A stretch of 64,000 nucleotides of DNA from Lepisosteus oculatus. Lineage: Eukaryota; Chordata; Actinopteri; Semionotiformes; Lepisosteidae. Below are positions 26,412 through 39,500 of the stretch, in pieces (positions within the stretch are counted from its first letter, which is position 1; the number at the start of each line of letters is the position of its first letter). The DNA lies in contig NC_090698.1 of assembly GCF_040954835.1 (NCBI RefSeq), positions 33,409,501 to 33,473,500 on the forward strand. The letters are read 5' to 3'. The notes under the pieces were generated by a model, which saw nothing but the letters and a program-made list of their open reading frames with translations, had not been told where the DNA came from and did not search any database. Both the position numbers and the translations under genes were made by a program.

Positions 26412-26628
26412 GTCCTCTAGGAAACAGAACAAGTAAAGCCATAAGGACAGTGGGTCATTGAAAATTAAAAGATTTCAAATTCAAAAGTGACCCCTCACCC
26501 AACACATTCTCTCTAGTTCCCAGCACACAACAGGAACTCTCTTCACTGACACACAGTCAATATACATTAAATAAATACAGCTAGACATCGAGACTGGTTA
26601 GCGCGGGCTCCTGCGATCTGCTGTATGA

Positions 26629-26987
26629 TCAGCAGAGCCTGCCAATGTCATTCTTAGTGCAACCCTGATTGCAGCACATTCCTGCCAAGCCCACTGAAAA
26701 GTTCCTCTTCCTCCTGGGGGACTTCAGCCAGGGGATGTGAGGACTGTTGCCCACTTTTTCAGTAGTCTGTAACTTCTGCTGCTGCCTGAGCTCTGACACC
26801 TGCTGCAGGAGCTCTCCGAGGTCATCAGGCACTGACTCATAGTCACTGTAGACGCCGTACAGGCTGACAAGGTCCTTCAGGGATAGCTGCGTGATGGGCA
26901 GGGGGGGTCTTTCCAGGATGGACTGCAGTCTGCTCAGACTGTCCTCACCTTCAGGGGCGGTGTGGAAAGCAGAACCCAGGGGCAGAT
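26629..26987 (-). CDS. rln: Relaxin exon 2: C-peptide and A chain
   Basis: The acceptor is ccttttttcaccag. It encodes the rest of the C-peptide with a helical Q-rich part (ELLQQVSELRQQQKL), RRKR cleavage, and the A chain with CC..C....C spacing (MCCNQGCTKNDIGRLC), then TGA at 26629-26631. Confidence 0.95.
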
Positions 26988-29773
26988 CTGGTGAAAAAAG
27001 GAAATGGCCACTGACTAAGGAGAGGCATCAAACATTGCCTCAAGAGTAAGTTTACAGAATTTACATGCGGCCATGGTTATTTAACTGACTGTAATGTCAC
27101 CTGAACTAGAAAGGTTATCTTAGTAGTTTAGGTTTATTTAGTTTGTAGTGACTGGAATTCTCCATGATGAATTTTGAAGCATTTTGTACAATATGCAACT
27201 AATATTCTGAAAGTAATGGTAAAATTACTGATTGTAAATACATTGAGACATATAGTGGTCCATTTTTGTTTTTATTTAAATGTAACGTTTTGGCCACTTG
27301 GATGAACTACAATATATTTAAAAAACAAAAGGTGGGGATAGCTCTGCAAACACCCCTAAAGCTTTTTCCAAACATTTTTGTAAACCTTGTGCAGGTGTAA
27401 CAAACAGTGTTGTTAACAATCTATGAAGAGCTTTGTTAAGGCCTTGGGGCAACCTTGTTTTGAAAGGCACTATATAAAAATAAATTATATTGAATTGAAA
27501 AGAACTAAGAAATTAAAACTCAAAAAGTTTTAACCCATCATATAATACCATTTATATTTCCACATTAATGTTGGATTCCAGATATTATTAAATGCCAGTA
27601 CACCCAGCATGAATAGGCAAAGATGAAATAAAAATGGAATAAGTTTAATGAGCTCCATTGACAGATTCAAAACGCAGACCCTCATTCTTCTCAATAAGGA
27701 ACTGTTACAACTGGTGACCACCATTGATGTACTGTATAGTACACATGGAACTATTGATTACATTTTAAAATAATGGCCATAGATTCCAGCAAGATAATAC
27801 AGGAAAATATTCTAGATAATGCTCTCTCCAAATGTATGTAAATACTGACTCAATAACCAAATATTGTGAGGTATTACCAATGTATTATCTTGTAGGTGTT
27901 AATTAATTAATTCTTAATATTATTATTAATTTATGCAAGTACTCGCTCATTTTTCTATGTCAGTTTTATCTCGTACATGTTAGACATGTGACACCACCAG
28001 CCTATTCGAAAAATGAGAGAAGTGTCTTTGAAAACAAGGAAAAGATTTCAGTTGCTCATTATCAGCAAAATAATCCATTAATTATCAGAAAGCATGGTTT
28101 TTATTTGAAGGATTTTAAGGGTTGTGAAGCGGGATGTTATTAATCATAACTTGGGACATGATCAACTTAATGATAATAATTAAAGAAGTTTTTTAAATGA
28201 GCATATTTAGGCAGATAAGTGAACTTGCAAGACAAGCAAAGATGTTGTTGCTAAAAAGCTAACACTTTCAACTATCAGAACAAGAAACACATATTCAGAA
28301 GAAAAGGTAGATTATGTATACACTTTACAAATACCCACGATTTGTGTGGCTGTCCTGTATGGATGGTATGGATGGATGGACACAAAATTAATTAATCAAA
28401 TTAATTATGTCTATTTTAAGGAAATTCTGTTCAAGTACTGAAGCAACTTTAATTTTCAGAACCCCTACCAAAACATAAATTTAAGATAAAATAAATACAT
28501 GCAGGATTAAAATCAACATTAGTTAAATTATTTTAAAGCACGTTTTATTAGTATGAGGTTAAATTGGACCAGGTTTATCCTCTGTATTAAAAAAACGTTT
28601 TCGCCGGTTTTGCTATTTGCAATTTCGTACGGAAGCACCCTTTACCCTTATGTGTGAGTGGAACAAATTTACTGTACAATCCAAGGTCGTTAAACGAATC
28701 TTCTTCTTACAAATTCAGATTACTGGTTGTTTTCTCAGATTTAATATCGTTCATGGCTTCAAAGCCAAGGACAGTCCTGCTGCTTTACGATCAATGTTTA
28801 GTCTAATTTATCAAAATGTATAATTATATCAAGGACGACGTCATTATCGATAAAAATATCAAATTACCTTATTCTGGACAGCAATTTAAAATTTCTAGAC
28901 AATTTATCCTCAAATTTACTCAAACAATGACAGGTGATGAGTTTAGGCGTTTTAACGAGACAAAAAGTTTAAGAAAATGTGTTCTACATAATATCCTGTC
29001 TGTAACTGCAATATAACTCACTAGGTTCGAATTCTGTCACAATGACGTATTCTCTTATCACAATATACACAAAGCATTTCACGTAGAAAACAATGTTTGA
29101 AGTTGAGGTACAACATGACTTTTTTTCAAAACCGAAAGAATGATCTTTACGTTTTGCATTTTCATTTATTGAATTCATTAAATTATTTTAAAATCATAAA
29201 AATTACAAGCAAAGATTTTGAAAATTAAGAAAATTGTTTAGATTTTGGAAGTTGTTTAATGATAAAAACCTTTTGATTTTTGGTTTTCAGAAGAAAGAAG
29301 TCTACTGAAAGAGCCATAACATATTGTAGTGTGTACTGTAATGTGCCATTTCAGTTACTACACATACCATTGACACATAGTCATTCATTAAAACAACAGC
29401 GCACTGCATTAGTTTGTACTGAGCTGAACGCAAAACAGTCAAGTGGGTATTTAAAAAGATGTACTGTAGATATAAACACCGGTAAGTCACACTCTATGTC
29501 TACAGAACACGTTCAAACACAAACTTTATAAATCCTAGTACTCAAGTACTCACTCTTCTCGATGCCTAAAGGTGAATCCGAGTCCTCCGAAAGCCTTTTC
29601 CATCTTGAACCTCCGCAGGTGAATATGACGGCTCTGATAAACTCTCTGCCACACAGCTTCACCCCGTATTCTCTTGTCAAACCTCCCTTGCTCACACCTT
29701 GCGCTCTGGCACCCAGACACATGCTGCCAACACACATTAGAAACACAGACAGCAGCTTTAACATTTTAACCAA
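26629..29773 (-). CDS. rln: Relaxin-family prohormone with relaxin-3-type B chain
   Basis: Two exons, 29554-29773 and 26629-26987, spliced GT..AG in phase 1 as in other insulin/relaxin genes, give 192 residues plus TGA. Order: signal peptide (hydrophobic MLKLLSVFLMCVGSMCLG), B chain with GVKLCGREFIRAVIFTCGGSRW-type sequence, KR cleavage, a C-peptide of about 100 residues, RRKR furin-like site, A chain NFSVGLAGMCCNQGCTKNDI ending RLC. The six cysteines sit as required for two inter-chain and one intra-chain disulfides. RxxxRxxI (REFIRAVI) is the RXFP-binding motif, and the B-chain GGSRW end is typical of relaxin-3. It is a secreted hormone acting on RXFP receptors. Position downstream of JAK2 and beside PLGRKT fits the RLN1/RLN2 locus; the copy keeps the ancestral relaxin-3-like B chain. 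A second start (MLKLL) lies three codons in. Confidence 0.95.
26988..29553 (-). other. rln: Relaxin intron, with an L2-like 3' tail
   Basis: About 2.6 kb, AT-rich. On the plus strand 27420-27490 reads gagctttgttaaggccttgg, then gaaaggcactatataaaaat and attgaattgaa, the 3' end of an L2/Maui-like LINE. Frames at 28617-29016 lack recognisable motifs and I do not call them genes. Confidence 0.6.
29554..29773 (-). CDS. rln: Relaxin exon 1: signal peptide and B chain
   Basis: ATG at 29771-29773; the exon ends GAGAAGA|gtgagt, phase 1. It encodes the signal peptide, B chain (cysteines in KLCGREF and IFTCGGSRW) and start of the C-peptide after KR. The upstream region to the TATA-like box at 30061-30067 would be 5'UTR and promoter. 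Confidence 0.95.
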
Positions 29774-30060
29774 CTGCGCTTACAGAACGTACAACTAAAT
29801 AAAGGACCTTTCCGTAACTCTGCAAGTGGTGTTTTGAGTAGTGTGGGTCTAAGTAGAAGATTCTAAACGCTTTATTGAAGTTGCAACAACTTCTGGAACC
29901 CTAAACACAGCGGCGTTGTCAGCGCTAAGCACTCCTTTAGTCTAGTAGTATTACGTTTTTTTAAATGGTGTGCCTTAACTAAACCTAACTTCACAGAGTT
30001 GCTGTTACAACAGCCAATGCACCTCCTTTCCTTACTGGACATGTTGTTAATTTGTCTCCC

Positions 30061-30067
30061 TTATATA
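30061..30067 (-). promoter_or_regulatory. rln: Possible TATA box of the relaxin gene
   Basis: The minus strand reads ggagctatataaggg, about 290 bp upstream of the start codon. A single-site guess; transcription start not established. Confidence 0.35.
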
Positions 30068-33000
30068 GCTCCTGTCCCGTTACCCTCTGACTCATACAGT
30101 ACGAACAACCTTTCCTCCGCGATCAACCCCCTCCCCCATGTGTTTTATAAATGACCTCACTTCTTTGCTTTCGCAAAAGTTCAAGCGTTTTTCAACAGCC
30201 CGCCCTCCTGAGAAATAAACTGTGATTAAATTAATATTAAAATATCGATTAAACAAATCGTTATTGTAGAGGCACATGCTCCTTTCTATTAGCCGTTAGT
30301 CTTGAACCTTTTCAGCGTTACTGTATATTGTGACAAAATTTTAAAATACAACTGTTCTCGACAGACCGTTAAACAGTAAGAATTAAAAAAATAAGGCCAA
30401 GTACAGCTAAAGCAAAACCATATCTCAGAAACGTACAGTGTACTGTACCTTGATTACAATCCCTTATATTAAGCACATATTTCTTCTTATGATAATTAAA
30501 TGATACTGTCATTTCTTATAGAAAAGCTTATTATTTAAATCAAAATCCAGCAAAAAAAAGTGATTCTGCAGTAAATTTATCTGAAAAACGATTTTTTTAC
30601 TTTATCTATGGGGTATAAAAAAATCAAATTTGCTCTGTACCATAAAAGCAACTAAATATTGAAGAACACCTGATATGAATAACAGATATCACTTAGACAA
30701 CATAATATGAAGAAGTAACAAAGATGGCCTAGTTAAAATGTATAGTTCCACAATCCTGCCCCACCAGTATACTGTAGCTCACAAGGAATAAGGACACCTA
30801 ATCAGAAAATGAATGAATATTCAGTTCCTTCAACATGTCAGTGTAAGCTCTTCTCTTAATGCCAAGGATGTATCTGGCTCCTTTTCTCCAAATAGATTTA
30901 TTGACAAAATTTGAAATAAACAGCTTTGGTTTATCCTGCTTGGCTAAGGGTCAATCACCCAGGAGGTTAGGACACTCATGCAGAGTGAAATTCACCAAGG
31001 GGATGCAGCAAAGCTGGAGATGAGCTAGAGAAGGGATGCAAAAGGAAATGTATGTGAGGAGAAGAGGGGCTTAGTTGATTTGTTTTAACATTCTGGGAAG
31101 AGACACCATGGAGGATTACAAAAAAGAGCAGAAGAAATGAATAGTTGCAATCATTCCTCAAAAAACTTCACTACAAACCCAGTTGAAAGAATCCTTTCCA
31201 TTTGAGAAGAGAAAGCCAAACAGAAATATCCCACACTTCTTCAAGTCACGCCCAGCCAATCCAGGAGTGTATGAACACAACTAATTATTTACTGATTAAT
31301 CCAGATTCTTTATCAGATCAGTGAGCACCTCTAACACATTGAACATTAAAACACACTTGGATAAATTATTCAACCTGTTGGCATAGCAGAGCAGATAAAG
31401 CTACTCTTTTGTATTAATATAAGGAAAGGCTTATTGGCTTTCCTTATGTTTATACAACATAAGGAAATATAATACAGTACATACAGGGTAATGTACTGTG
31501 TATAGGATTGTCAGCAATTTTAGATCCTTATAAAAATCCATATTTTTTTAGATTTTCATTATCACATTTCCAATTATACCATCACATAACTGAAAGAACC
31601 AATGCTCTTGAAAATAGGTAGCAGATAGGGTAAAAATGAAAATTATTTTGCACATTACACATCTGTCACAATAAACCTACAAAAAATACCCAGACATGAC
31701 AATATAATAATGGCTCAATTACACGTACTGGGAGATATGTGTCTTTGTGCTAATCATGTACTGTAGTTGAAATAGAATACTCCACTAGAGCTAGTAATAG
31801 AATAAATATTTTATTAATTAAATAAACCCATTTAGTGCAATTTAAAAATACACAGTAATTCAAATGGATATCTGTTGAATATGTGAGTTCAGTTTATAAT
31901 GTATGGCATGAATCTACTGTAATTTAACATACAACAGCAACCAATAAAATTAGACAAAGGGATGTAATATTATTTCTAAGCATTACATTTTTACTGTACC
32001 TTCAAATTCTCCAGCTTCCACCATAATTTTGTCTTCATCTAATAATGGAGTGAAAGCTTTTTTGTATTAGATGGCATTAATAAAAGTGATAATTCCCTTT
32101 GTTCCAATATAATTCAGTTGTGAAATTAAGAATGAAAGATGTATAATATAGTTGCTTGAATTAACTTCCACAATAAATTGATTATAATGTAATCAGACAA
32201 TATAAAACAGTTTGAAAGGTAGAGTATTACAGGGACTTTTGAAAATTATCTAGGTATTTATTGAATAAACTGAAATGAACAGTCACTGCATGACAAATCC
32301 TGCCTGCAGCAGATTGTCTGTCACCAGCAAATGAGAAACGTGTAAGTGCATTTTCACTCATGCCAAAGGGAATTGGTTTTCCAGTCAAGATGCTGTTACA
32401 CATGGAATTACTGTACATGTTTGAAAAGAAAATCACAATTTCACAATTTTATGTTTTCTAATATTACTTGTATTTCTTATATATTTTTAGTATAAATGTC
32501 AGTTTTTTCACTCGAAAAACCCTTTCCATTTAAAGTTACAGCTTGATTAAGAACGTTAAAGATAGTCACACAGTCCTGAGTGGTTCATCTGGAAGAAGCA
32601 TCTGTTCACAGCGTAGAAAATGCCATATAACCTGAAGATTGATAGTGCTAACCTGGGCTGTGACACTTAGCGGGGTTGAAGTCAGCCTCTGGCTATAAGG
32701 GAAAGCTGTCACTCATACAGTACATCTAATGCAAGAATTTGTACTCTGCTGTTGGAGGCTAAAACCAGGACACAGTTGACAATGCACATCTTAGAGAGAG
32801 CTTGTCTGCTGTCTTTATATTTTCTGAAGAAGAATGGGAGAGATGGATTGAACATTATTCTAATTGGAATTTCCAAATTTTTGCAGATAAGCAAGGAATA
32901 TAACTGAGAATCCAAATGTTTTAAAAGACGGTCATGTTCGTCCAGGTAAATAATGAAAAAAATATTTTAACAGGTACAAAATTTAAAATAATGAAAGGTG

Positions 33001-33249
33001 ATGTGCACACAGTAATCTCTTAAGCCAGAAAAAAGAAAAAGTGCTGTTAAGTACCATTACAAAGACGAATTGGGGTTTGCAAATTAACTAAACATCAAAA
33101 GAAACATATCACTTATAAAAGCAAAAAAATCACAAAGCTATTATTAAGAAAATTACACCTGGAGTAGGTGCAATGATATTCCATTGAATGGACATGACAT
33201 TCATGAAATTTGTTATGCTAATTAATATTTGTTATCAACAGAATCAATC
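30068..33249. other. Intergenic, nothing recognised
   Basis: AT-rich sequence between the relaxin promoter and a Tc1-type element. One modest palindrome (aaggaaa..tttcctt) near 31424-31445. No genes seen. Confidence 0.45.
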
Positions 33250-33269
33250 AACAGGGGATCTAATGTGAA

Positions 33270-33476
33270 TGTGATTGTTAGTAGTGTGTGCAGCCATTGC
33301 TGGAGGCAATACAAGCTGTACAAACTGTATAACACATGCTCTGCAGCAGATAGCAGAAGCTGTGTTGTGAGATTCTGTCCCCATTTATCTCATTGAGCCT
33401 GGAAAAACATGTGCCTCTGCTTCCCAGGTCCCTAGATGTCCCAGCTCCTTCCACAAATGTTCAACCAGGCTCGATT

Positions 33477-33565
<89 letters not shown>

Positions 33566-35030
33566 TTTATAAAGCACCTTAAAAGGTGGCTTCTCAAAGT
33601 GCTTAAAAATGACAACAACAACAACAACAATAAAAAAACACAAGATATGCTGATGACAATAATACAAATTTAGAGGAGACAGAAGATGGTGGTACAGTAG
33701 GAGCAGAGGGGTAAAGAACAGAACCAGTTAAGCAAAGCTCTTCCAAAGACAAAGGTATTAAGTCTGGTATAGGTGAGAGAGTCATCCACATAATCTTGCA
33801 AATAACCTGTTATTACATGAGGAGCATGAGGACGTGCTTCATCCTTCTGGAAGTTTGTCACATCGGGAAGAGACTGCAGGAAGGGCAGCAGTTAGGTCCT
33901 AGCTCTTAATCAATGAAGAGCCATGTGCACTAGTTGCCATCAATCACTAAAAGTCGAGTTCTGCAGCAACTAGACACCATGACCATCAATCTTGGAGATG
34001 TAGTGAAAAAACATTCTGCACGTCTGCCTTAAATTCACCAATCTTCATTATGATGGTCTACACAACATCTACTGTAGATTCATTAAAAACAAGCACTTGA
34101 ATCCACAGAAAAAAACAGCTTAGTCCAGCCTCCAATGTATCAATTGTACACGGGTGTTCTCTTGATGAATGAGCAAACTTGACTCCGTTCTATCTCCATT
34201 CTTTCTTGGCTACATTCTTTCTTTTCTCCAGATTTGATACTCATCTAGATAATTGAACACAACACCTGTTCCTAATCAATCCAAATCTGTGAAGTGTATC
34301 ACAATGAACGTTCGATAAATCAAAATGATGCCAATAACATTTAATCAGTATCACAAATCCATCCATATTACACATACATAAACACTCTTTGAAGAAAATG
34401 AAATCAAAAATGGCAAAGCCCTCAGAAAGATCTGCAGTACTGTCTTGAGACAAACTAACATCCCAAAGACCAACACTCCTTGTAAATTCCACAGCAGTGT
34501 ATACTACAGTATATAAAAACAACACCACCTCTTCCACACTCTGGCCCTCCCGTCTGAGTGGAACAGGCTGAAGAGTGACTCATCTATGAAGAGGACCTGA
34601 TGCCACTGCTGAAGAGTCCATTGCAGCCTCTGTCTGGCCCAAGCTGGTTGAGTGTGACGTCTAGGAGGTGTGAGCAGAGAGCCTCTGAAAGGTCGCCTTG
34701 CTTTAAGGCCAGGAGCATGGAGCCTCACTGTCCTGTCACTGATGCAGGCATTGCATCTGCCGGCAGTTTCAGCAGCAGTACGGATGGAAGATATGAAATG
34801 GTCTCTCAGATGGACCAGTCTGATGTGTTGGTCGTGGTCTGGTGTGATCACTCGAGGGTGACCGGATCTTGGACGTTCTGCCGGTCTGCTGAAACTTTCT
34901 GCAGCTGGGACACAGTGGAGCGGCTTACTCCATGGTTTCTGGCAACGCTGGCACATGACATGCCTGCCTGCCTGCAGCATGCCAATAGTTCTGGTGACAT
35001 TTGAGTCATTATGGAATGCACAGAAAACTA
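33270..35030 (-). pseudogene. Tc1-type transposase, split by an L2 3' end
   Basis: Minus-strand pieces in order: 34504-34980 with RPRSGHPRVITP (second HTH/AT-hook-like region) and QVLFIDESLFSLF (first catalytic D); 33790-33861 with NFQKDEARPHAP in place of the usual QDNARPH second aspartate block; then, below the insert, EHLWKELG (33440-33475) and a C-terminal CTACIASSNGCTHY (33270-33310). This is a full-length but broken DDE transposase of a Tc1/mariner element. The catalytic second aspartate appears changed to E. An L2 3' end and microsatellite (33479-33790) separate the last two parts. Confidence 0.8.
33479..33790 (-). repeat. L2-type LINE 3' end with TAA/TTA microsatellite
   Basis: (TAA)n then (TTA)n at 33479-33562, followed by ggtggcttctcaaagtgctt and agaagatggtggtac. 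The same sequence, ggtggcttctcaaagcactt, follows the microsatellite of the long L2 copy at 41.6 kb, so this is a 5'-truncated copy of that family. Confidence 0.75.
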
Positions 35031-35117
35031 AGTATGGCCTTTTTCTTGCAGTGACCTAAGCATTGAATTAAGGTCTGTTTAAAGGTGGCCTGATCAGGCA
35101 TTGTTCCACCTGGACTT

Positions 35118-35213
35118 CAATTTGTCAATCACATGAAAGCTCATTAGGTGCACTTTTACTTACTTCGTTGAGTAAAAGTGCACCTAATGAGCTTTCATGT
35201 GATTGACAAATTG
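35118..35213. repeat. Perfect 43-bp hairpin with a 10-nt loop
   Basis: 35118-35160 and 35171-35213 are exact reverse complements around tacttcgttg. It lies just beyond the N-terminal side of the Tc1-type transposase, where a transposon terminus would be. Confidence 0.9.
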
Positions 35214-36359
35214 CAATGCCTCACTGCACAAGCTGTATTGCTGGTCAAAGGGCTTAAAACAAATTGAGAACTTTTTGTACATAAGCTATAACTATAGTAT
35301 TCTCAGACTTTGAAAAGTATAACAAATATTCTAAAATAAAAAAGCATAAACATTCTGCCGTGTACGTAAATTGTAGAAATTTTGCATTTATTTTTACAAA
35401 TAAGTTTAATGTGAAAGGTAACAGGGTCAACAGCATCATTTCCTTGCACTGTAGCTGTGAATAATAAAACATAACCTTGTTAAAAGTTCTGCAAAAGCGA
35501 CTTGTTTACAAGAAAAAGCTTAGTAAATAAAACACACAAGTGCTTACAGTACAGTGTGAAACAAAACAATGCACAGGAAGATTCATTATTTAAAGTACAG
35601 AAACATAGAAAACACTTTATTCCAAGTACATGTAGTACAAGAAGATGTCCATCAGAAATCCATGACTAATATTATGATGTGACCTTGGTTACTAAGAGTT
35701 TAAATGCTTATACTGTTCAAGTTTTATTTAAAAAATAACAGAAATCACCAACACTTTCTAACTCCCACACAAAAACCTTCCGAATTGCATTTTTTAAACA
35801 TTTAATCAGTTATCCTGATTTGTGATTTGTCAATAAACAGACTGAGAAAATAACTACAATTATATGAAATAATTAGTGCAAATAATAGCTTTATCAGTAA
35901 AGACAATTCTCTTTAAGCATCTGAGAAGTGAATTCAAAAATCAATTTCCATTATTTAATTGACTTGGTGTTCCAGGTCACACCTGGATCTGACCTTGTGC
36001 TTTTTTAAATCACTTCCTACAGATGATTTCAGCAAGGTATACACAAGGACCTCCAAAAACACTGGTAAAATTGGCACCCCAAGTCTATTTACAAGTAAAA
36101 TCATCACTTTAACATTATTCATTTACTCTGAAAAAGCTTAGGAAGTTTACTTGAGACTTTGCCTTTGCCTTTTAACGCCTTTAGTTTATAGTTTAATAGT
36201 TAATATTAGCTTTACTTATAAACTTTGCTTGATTTTATGTACGAATAAGGGCCCTTTCTGAAATAAAAATCCTGTAAAGGGGTCATTCAGGCAGGAAACA
36301 TTATTGGCACATTCTATATGCCACAAACTATTTAATTAACTGGATAAAGCAGAGCGTTT
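35214..36359. other. Intergenic, downstream of PLGRKT
   Basis: AT-rich with no recognisable gene. A frame at 35959-36141 is short and unsupported. Confidence 0.45.
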
Positions 36360-36365
36360 TTTATT
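36360..36365 (-). terminator. plgrkt: Candidate polyadenylation signal of PLGRKT
   Basis: AATAAA on the minus strand about 85 bp after the stop codon. Confidence 0.45.
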
Positions 36366-36449
36366 TACTTGAGTAGCGAACGAATTAAACACTTTTATGA
36401 AGGTGGGGTGTCAAGAACTTTTATAAGTGTTGCCAACACCGAGTACAGT

Positions 36450-36571
36450 TTATTTCTCAATGAAGAAGGTGCTCTGGGCTCTTCGCGCTTTCTCAATGGT
36501 TTCAAAGGTGGGAGCTCCATGAGGCAGGTCTAGACGATCATGCTCCGACTCCATTATACCCTCTGCTTCAG
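36450..36571 (-). CDS. plgrkt: PLGRKT terminal exon
   Basis: The acceptor is tgttctttcag. It encodes EAEGIMESEHDRLDLPHGAP, then TFETIEKARRAQSTFFIEK and TAA (36450-36452). The terminal lysine, which binds plasminogen kringles in the family, is conserved. Confidence 0.93.
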
Positions 36572-39500
36572 CTGAAAGAACATAAGAATGTAAAAAATCT
36601 AAAATTTCGAAGTCTGTTCAAGATACCTACTACTTTACTTTATTTAAGTGAAAAATAAGTGTTTCCTAGTCTCTGTCCTGAAAGAATCACCCTTAGGTTT
36701 CCCAAACTCTTGTTTTACTACTGAGTATTAAAGTGTCCTCTGGATTGAACTGATCTATACCATTTGGGATTTTGTATACTTGGATAAAATCTCCTGTCAT
36801 CCTCCTCCATTCTAGACTAAAGAGACATCTCCCTCAACATGTCCATATACAGTGTGACAGACACGTGACACAAGGAGTCATTTTTGCTGCTCTTCTTGGA
36901 ATTCGTTTAAAGAGTATAATATCTTTTTATAGTATGGTTACCAAAATTGAACACAGCATTCTAGACAATTGCATTGTAGAGCATAACTTTCCTGGATTTA
37001 AAATTACAAAAAATATACCCAAGCATTCTGTTTGTTTTTCTTATTGTTTATCCACTTTATCTTATTGAGGTCATAGAATAATCTACACCCAGATCACTTT
37101 CATGTGTAGCTTCCTTCAGCTCAGAAGCACCCATGTGATGTATGATTAGAAGTGTTATTACTATCGGAGCGTAGCACTTTTTACTTATTGGTTTGGAATT
37201 TCACTCAGCCCACTCCATGATTTTGTTTGTCATTTTTTAATTCCTTTGCAGCTGCTCCTGTATTTGCCCCTCTCTTGTTTAGTACCATCAGCAAACTTGA
37301 ATAGTGTGTTAACAATACCAGGATCCATACACACAGTGGGGAAATGGTCAGAATCTTCCTTTGCTCTACACAAATAAAATGACTTGCAAGGTAAACTTAT
37401 TGTAACGTCTATAATATATCACCAGATGGATCATTAAACATCTGACATCTGAAAGTAAGATCCCTTAATTTGCAAGTTAAAGCATGGCTATAGTAATGCA
37501 AATGTATGATGCTTTAAATGATGTCAGAGACACAAAAAATATAGCATGCATATTACAAAAATAGATTTAAATTACAGTATGTGTAGAATCAACATAATTG
37601 TGCAACAAACAGCTAAATTAGTCATATTAGTAATACTGAGATATAAATGGTGTTGTGCATTGTTCTTTTATTATGGATTTGACTCTACATAACACTTCTG
37701 ATAAAACAGTTTTCATAGGGTACTTCTGACACTAAAGTACACTATACATTCCACAGCAACAAATGCTTCTTGGAGAGGGTAGCCCATTTTAAATACCCAA
37801 TACTTCTCCCCCATAAGCCTTTACTTAACAATTGAGTAAAAGCTGATGCTTTCTAATCACCCTTTACTGTAATAATTTATTCAAGCTACAATTGCACAAG
37901 TGCTGTGAATCCAGTTACCTTTCATTCTTTGCAGTAAGGTTCCGTAGCCCATGTCAAGTTGGTAGGCGAGAACAAAACTTAGTGGGATTACTGGTATGAA
38001 TAACACGGGCCTCCTTCTTTTCACAGCACTAGAAGACAAGATAGTTTCAGACTGGGACAACAATATGAACTAAAAACCAATGTTGTCAGATAGCTCCAGT
38101 AGGTTTCTTAAAATCAATGACTCTACTCTCAAACACTTTGTATTTTAAAGTACTTATAGTACTTCCCCATAAGAAGTAAAGGGAAGTTAAATACCTAAGT
38201 GTTTTAAATCTAATGCCAATGTAAGCATGGTGAACTCAAATATGATAAAAATGAAAAAGTCTAATGAAATTCTAAACAAATTCAGACAATGAAATAGTGG
38301 ATGTTCTGGATCCTCTGTGTTGCAGATGAGAAAGATAACTTGTGTTTAAACTCCTTTGCCATTTCATGCAGTACATAACTTTTCACAAAGTTATTTTCAC
38401 AAAGAAATCTCCCAGATTACCATCACTAACACCTGCACAACCTCTACATTTGTGACACTCAGAGTATGCAATTATAATCACATTCTAGCCACATTGTAAG
38501 GAAGAAGGCAAGACATCTAGGCAAGAAGGACCTCCTGGGAAAAACTAAGGTTGCTGCTGGAAGAGATGTTAGTGGGGCCAGCAGGGGGTGCTCACCCTGC
38601 GGTCCATGTGGGTCCTAATGCTCCAGTATAGTGACGGGGACACTGTACTGTAAACAGGCGCTGTCCTTCGGATGAGATGTAAAACAGAGGTCCTGACTCT
38701 CTGTGGTCATTAAAAATCCCAGGGCGTTTCTTGAAAAGTGTAACCCCGGTGTTTTTACCCTTACCAATCGTGGCCTCCTAATAATCCCCCTCTATGAATT
38801 GGCTATGCTGCACATTTCCCCATTACCTGTAAAGCACTTTGAGTGGAGTGTCCAGAAAAGTGCTATATAAGTGTAAGCAATTATTATTATTATAATCTAA
38901 ACTAAACGTTTAGCAGCTGAGTAGCTCAACAGTGATATGTTTCAAGGAAGAGTCAAGGCTACATCACAGGTGAAGTGTTAAGATTCCTTTAGAGATGTAG
39001 CACAATTTTGGTTCAACCAGGATACCCACAACTTGCTACTCAAGAGTGCGTACTAGGTTTTGAATTTGGATTTGAGTTAAAGTTTTATTTCTGTACAAAG
39101 AAAATCTATAAAACTATATAAGGGCCTCCCAAGATTTCTTGTTCCCATGAGGTATAAAATTAGATAACACATGGAACACATTCAGCAGTAGCTTCAATCC
39201 TTTGTGGTTTATAGTTGGAGAACTGTCTGAAAACTGCAGGCACTCAATCACTGACCTCCAGAAGTTGGAGGATGGCTATAAAAGAATCCACAAAAACCTG
39301 AACATACCACATTCTACTGCAGTATCCATTAATAATGAATATACAGCTATTGGTAAAGAGACAACTCTGCCAGGAAGAGGATGCAGGTGTATCCTACCAT
39401 CATGGACTGTGAGACACGTGGTTTGGGAGGCAATCGTGTGAACTATGAACCACTGTTCTTTCCATTCCACATATGATATTTCCAGAGTTTTCTATAAATT

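Noticed and set aside
28617..29016. Two consecutive plus-strand frames in the relaxin intron
   Set aside because: No recognisable domain, separated by stops, no splice support.
33479..33562. Apparent Asn- and Tyr-rich protein
   Set aside because: Translation of a TAA/TTA microsatellite.
36772..37068. 98-codon plus-strand frame in a PLGRKT intron
   Set aside because: Lies antisense over a LINE RT remnant (FADGTK on the minus strand).
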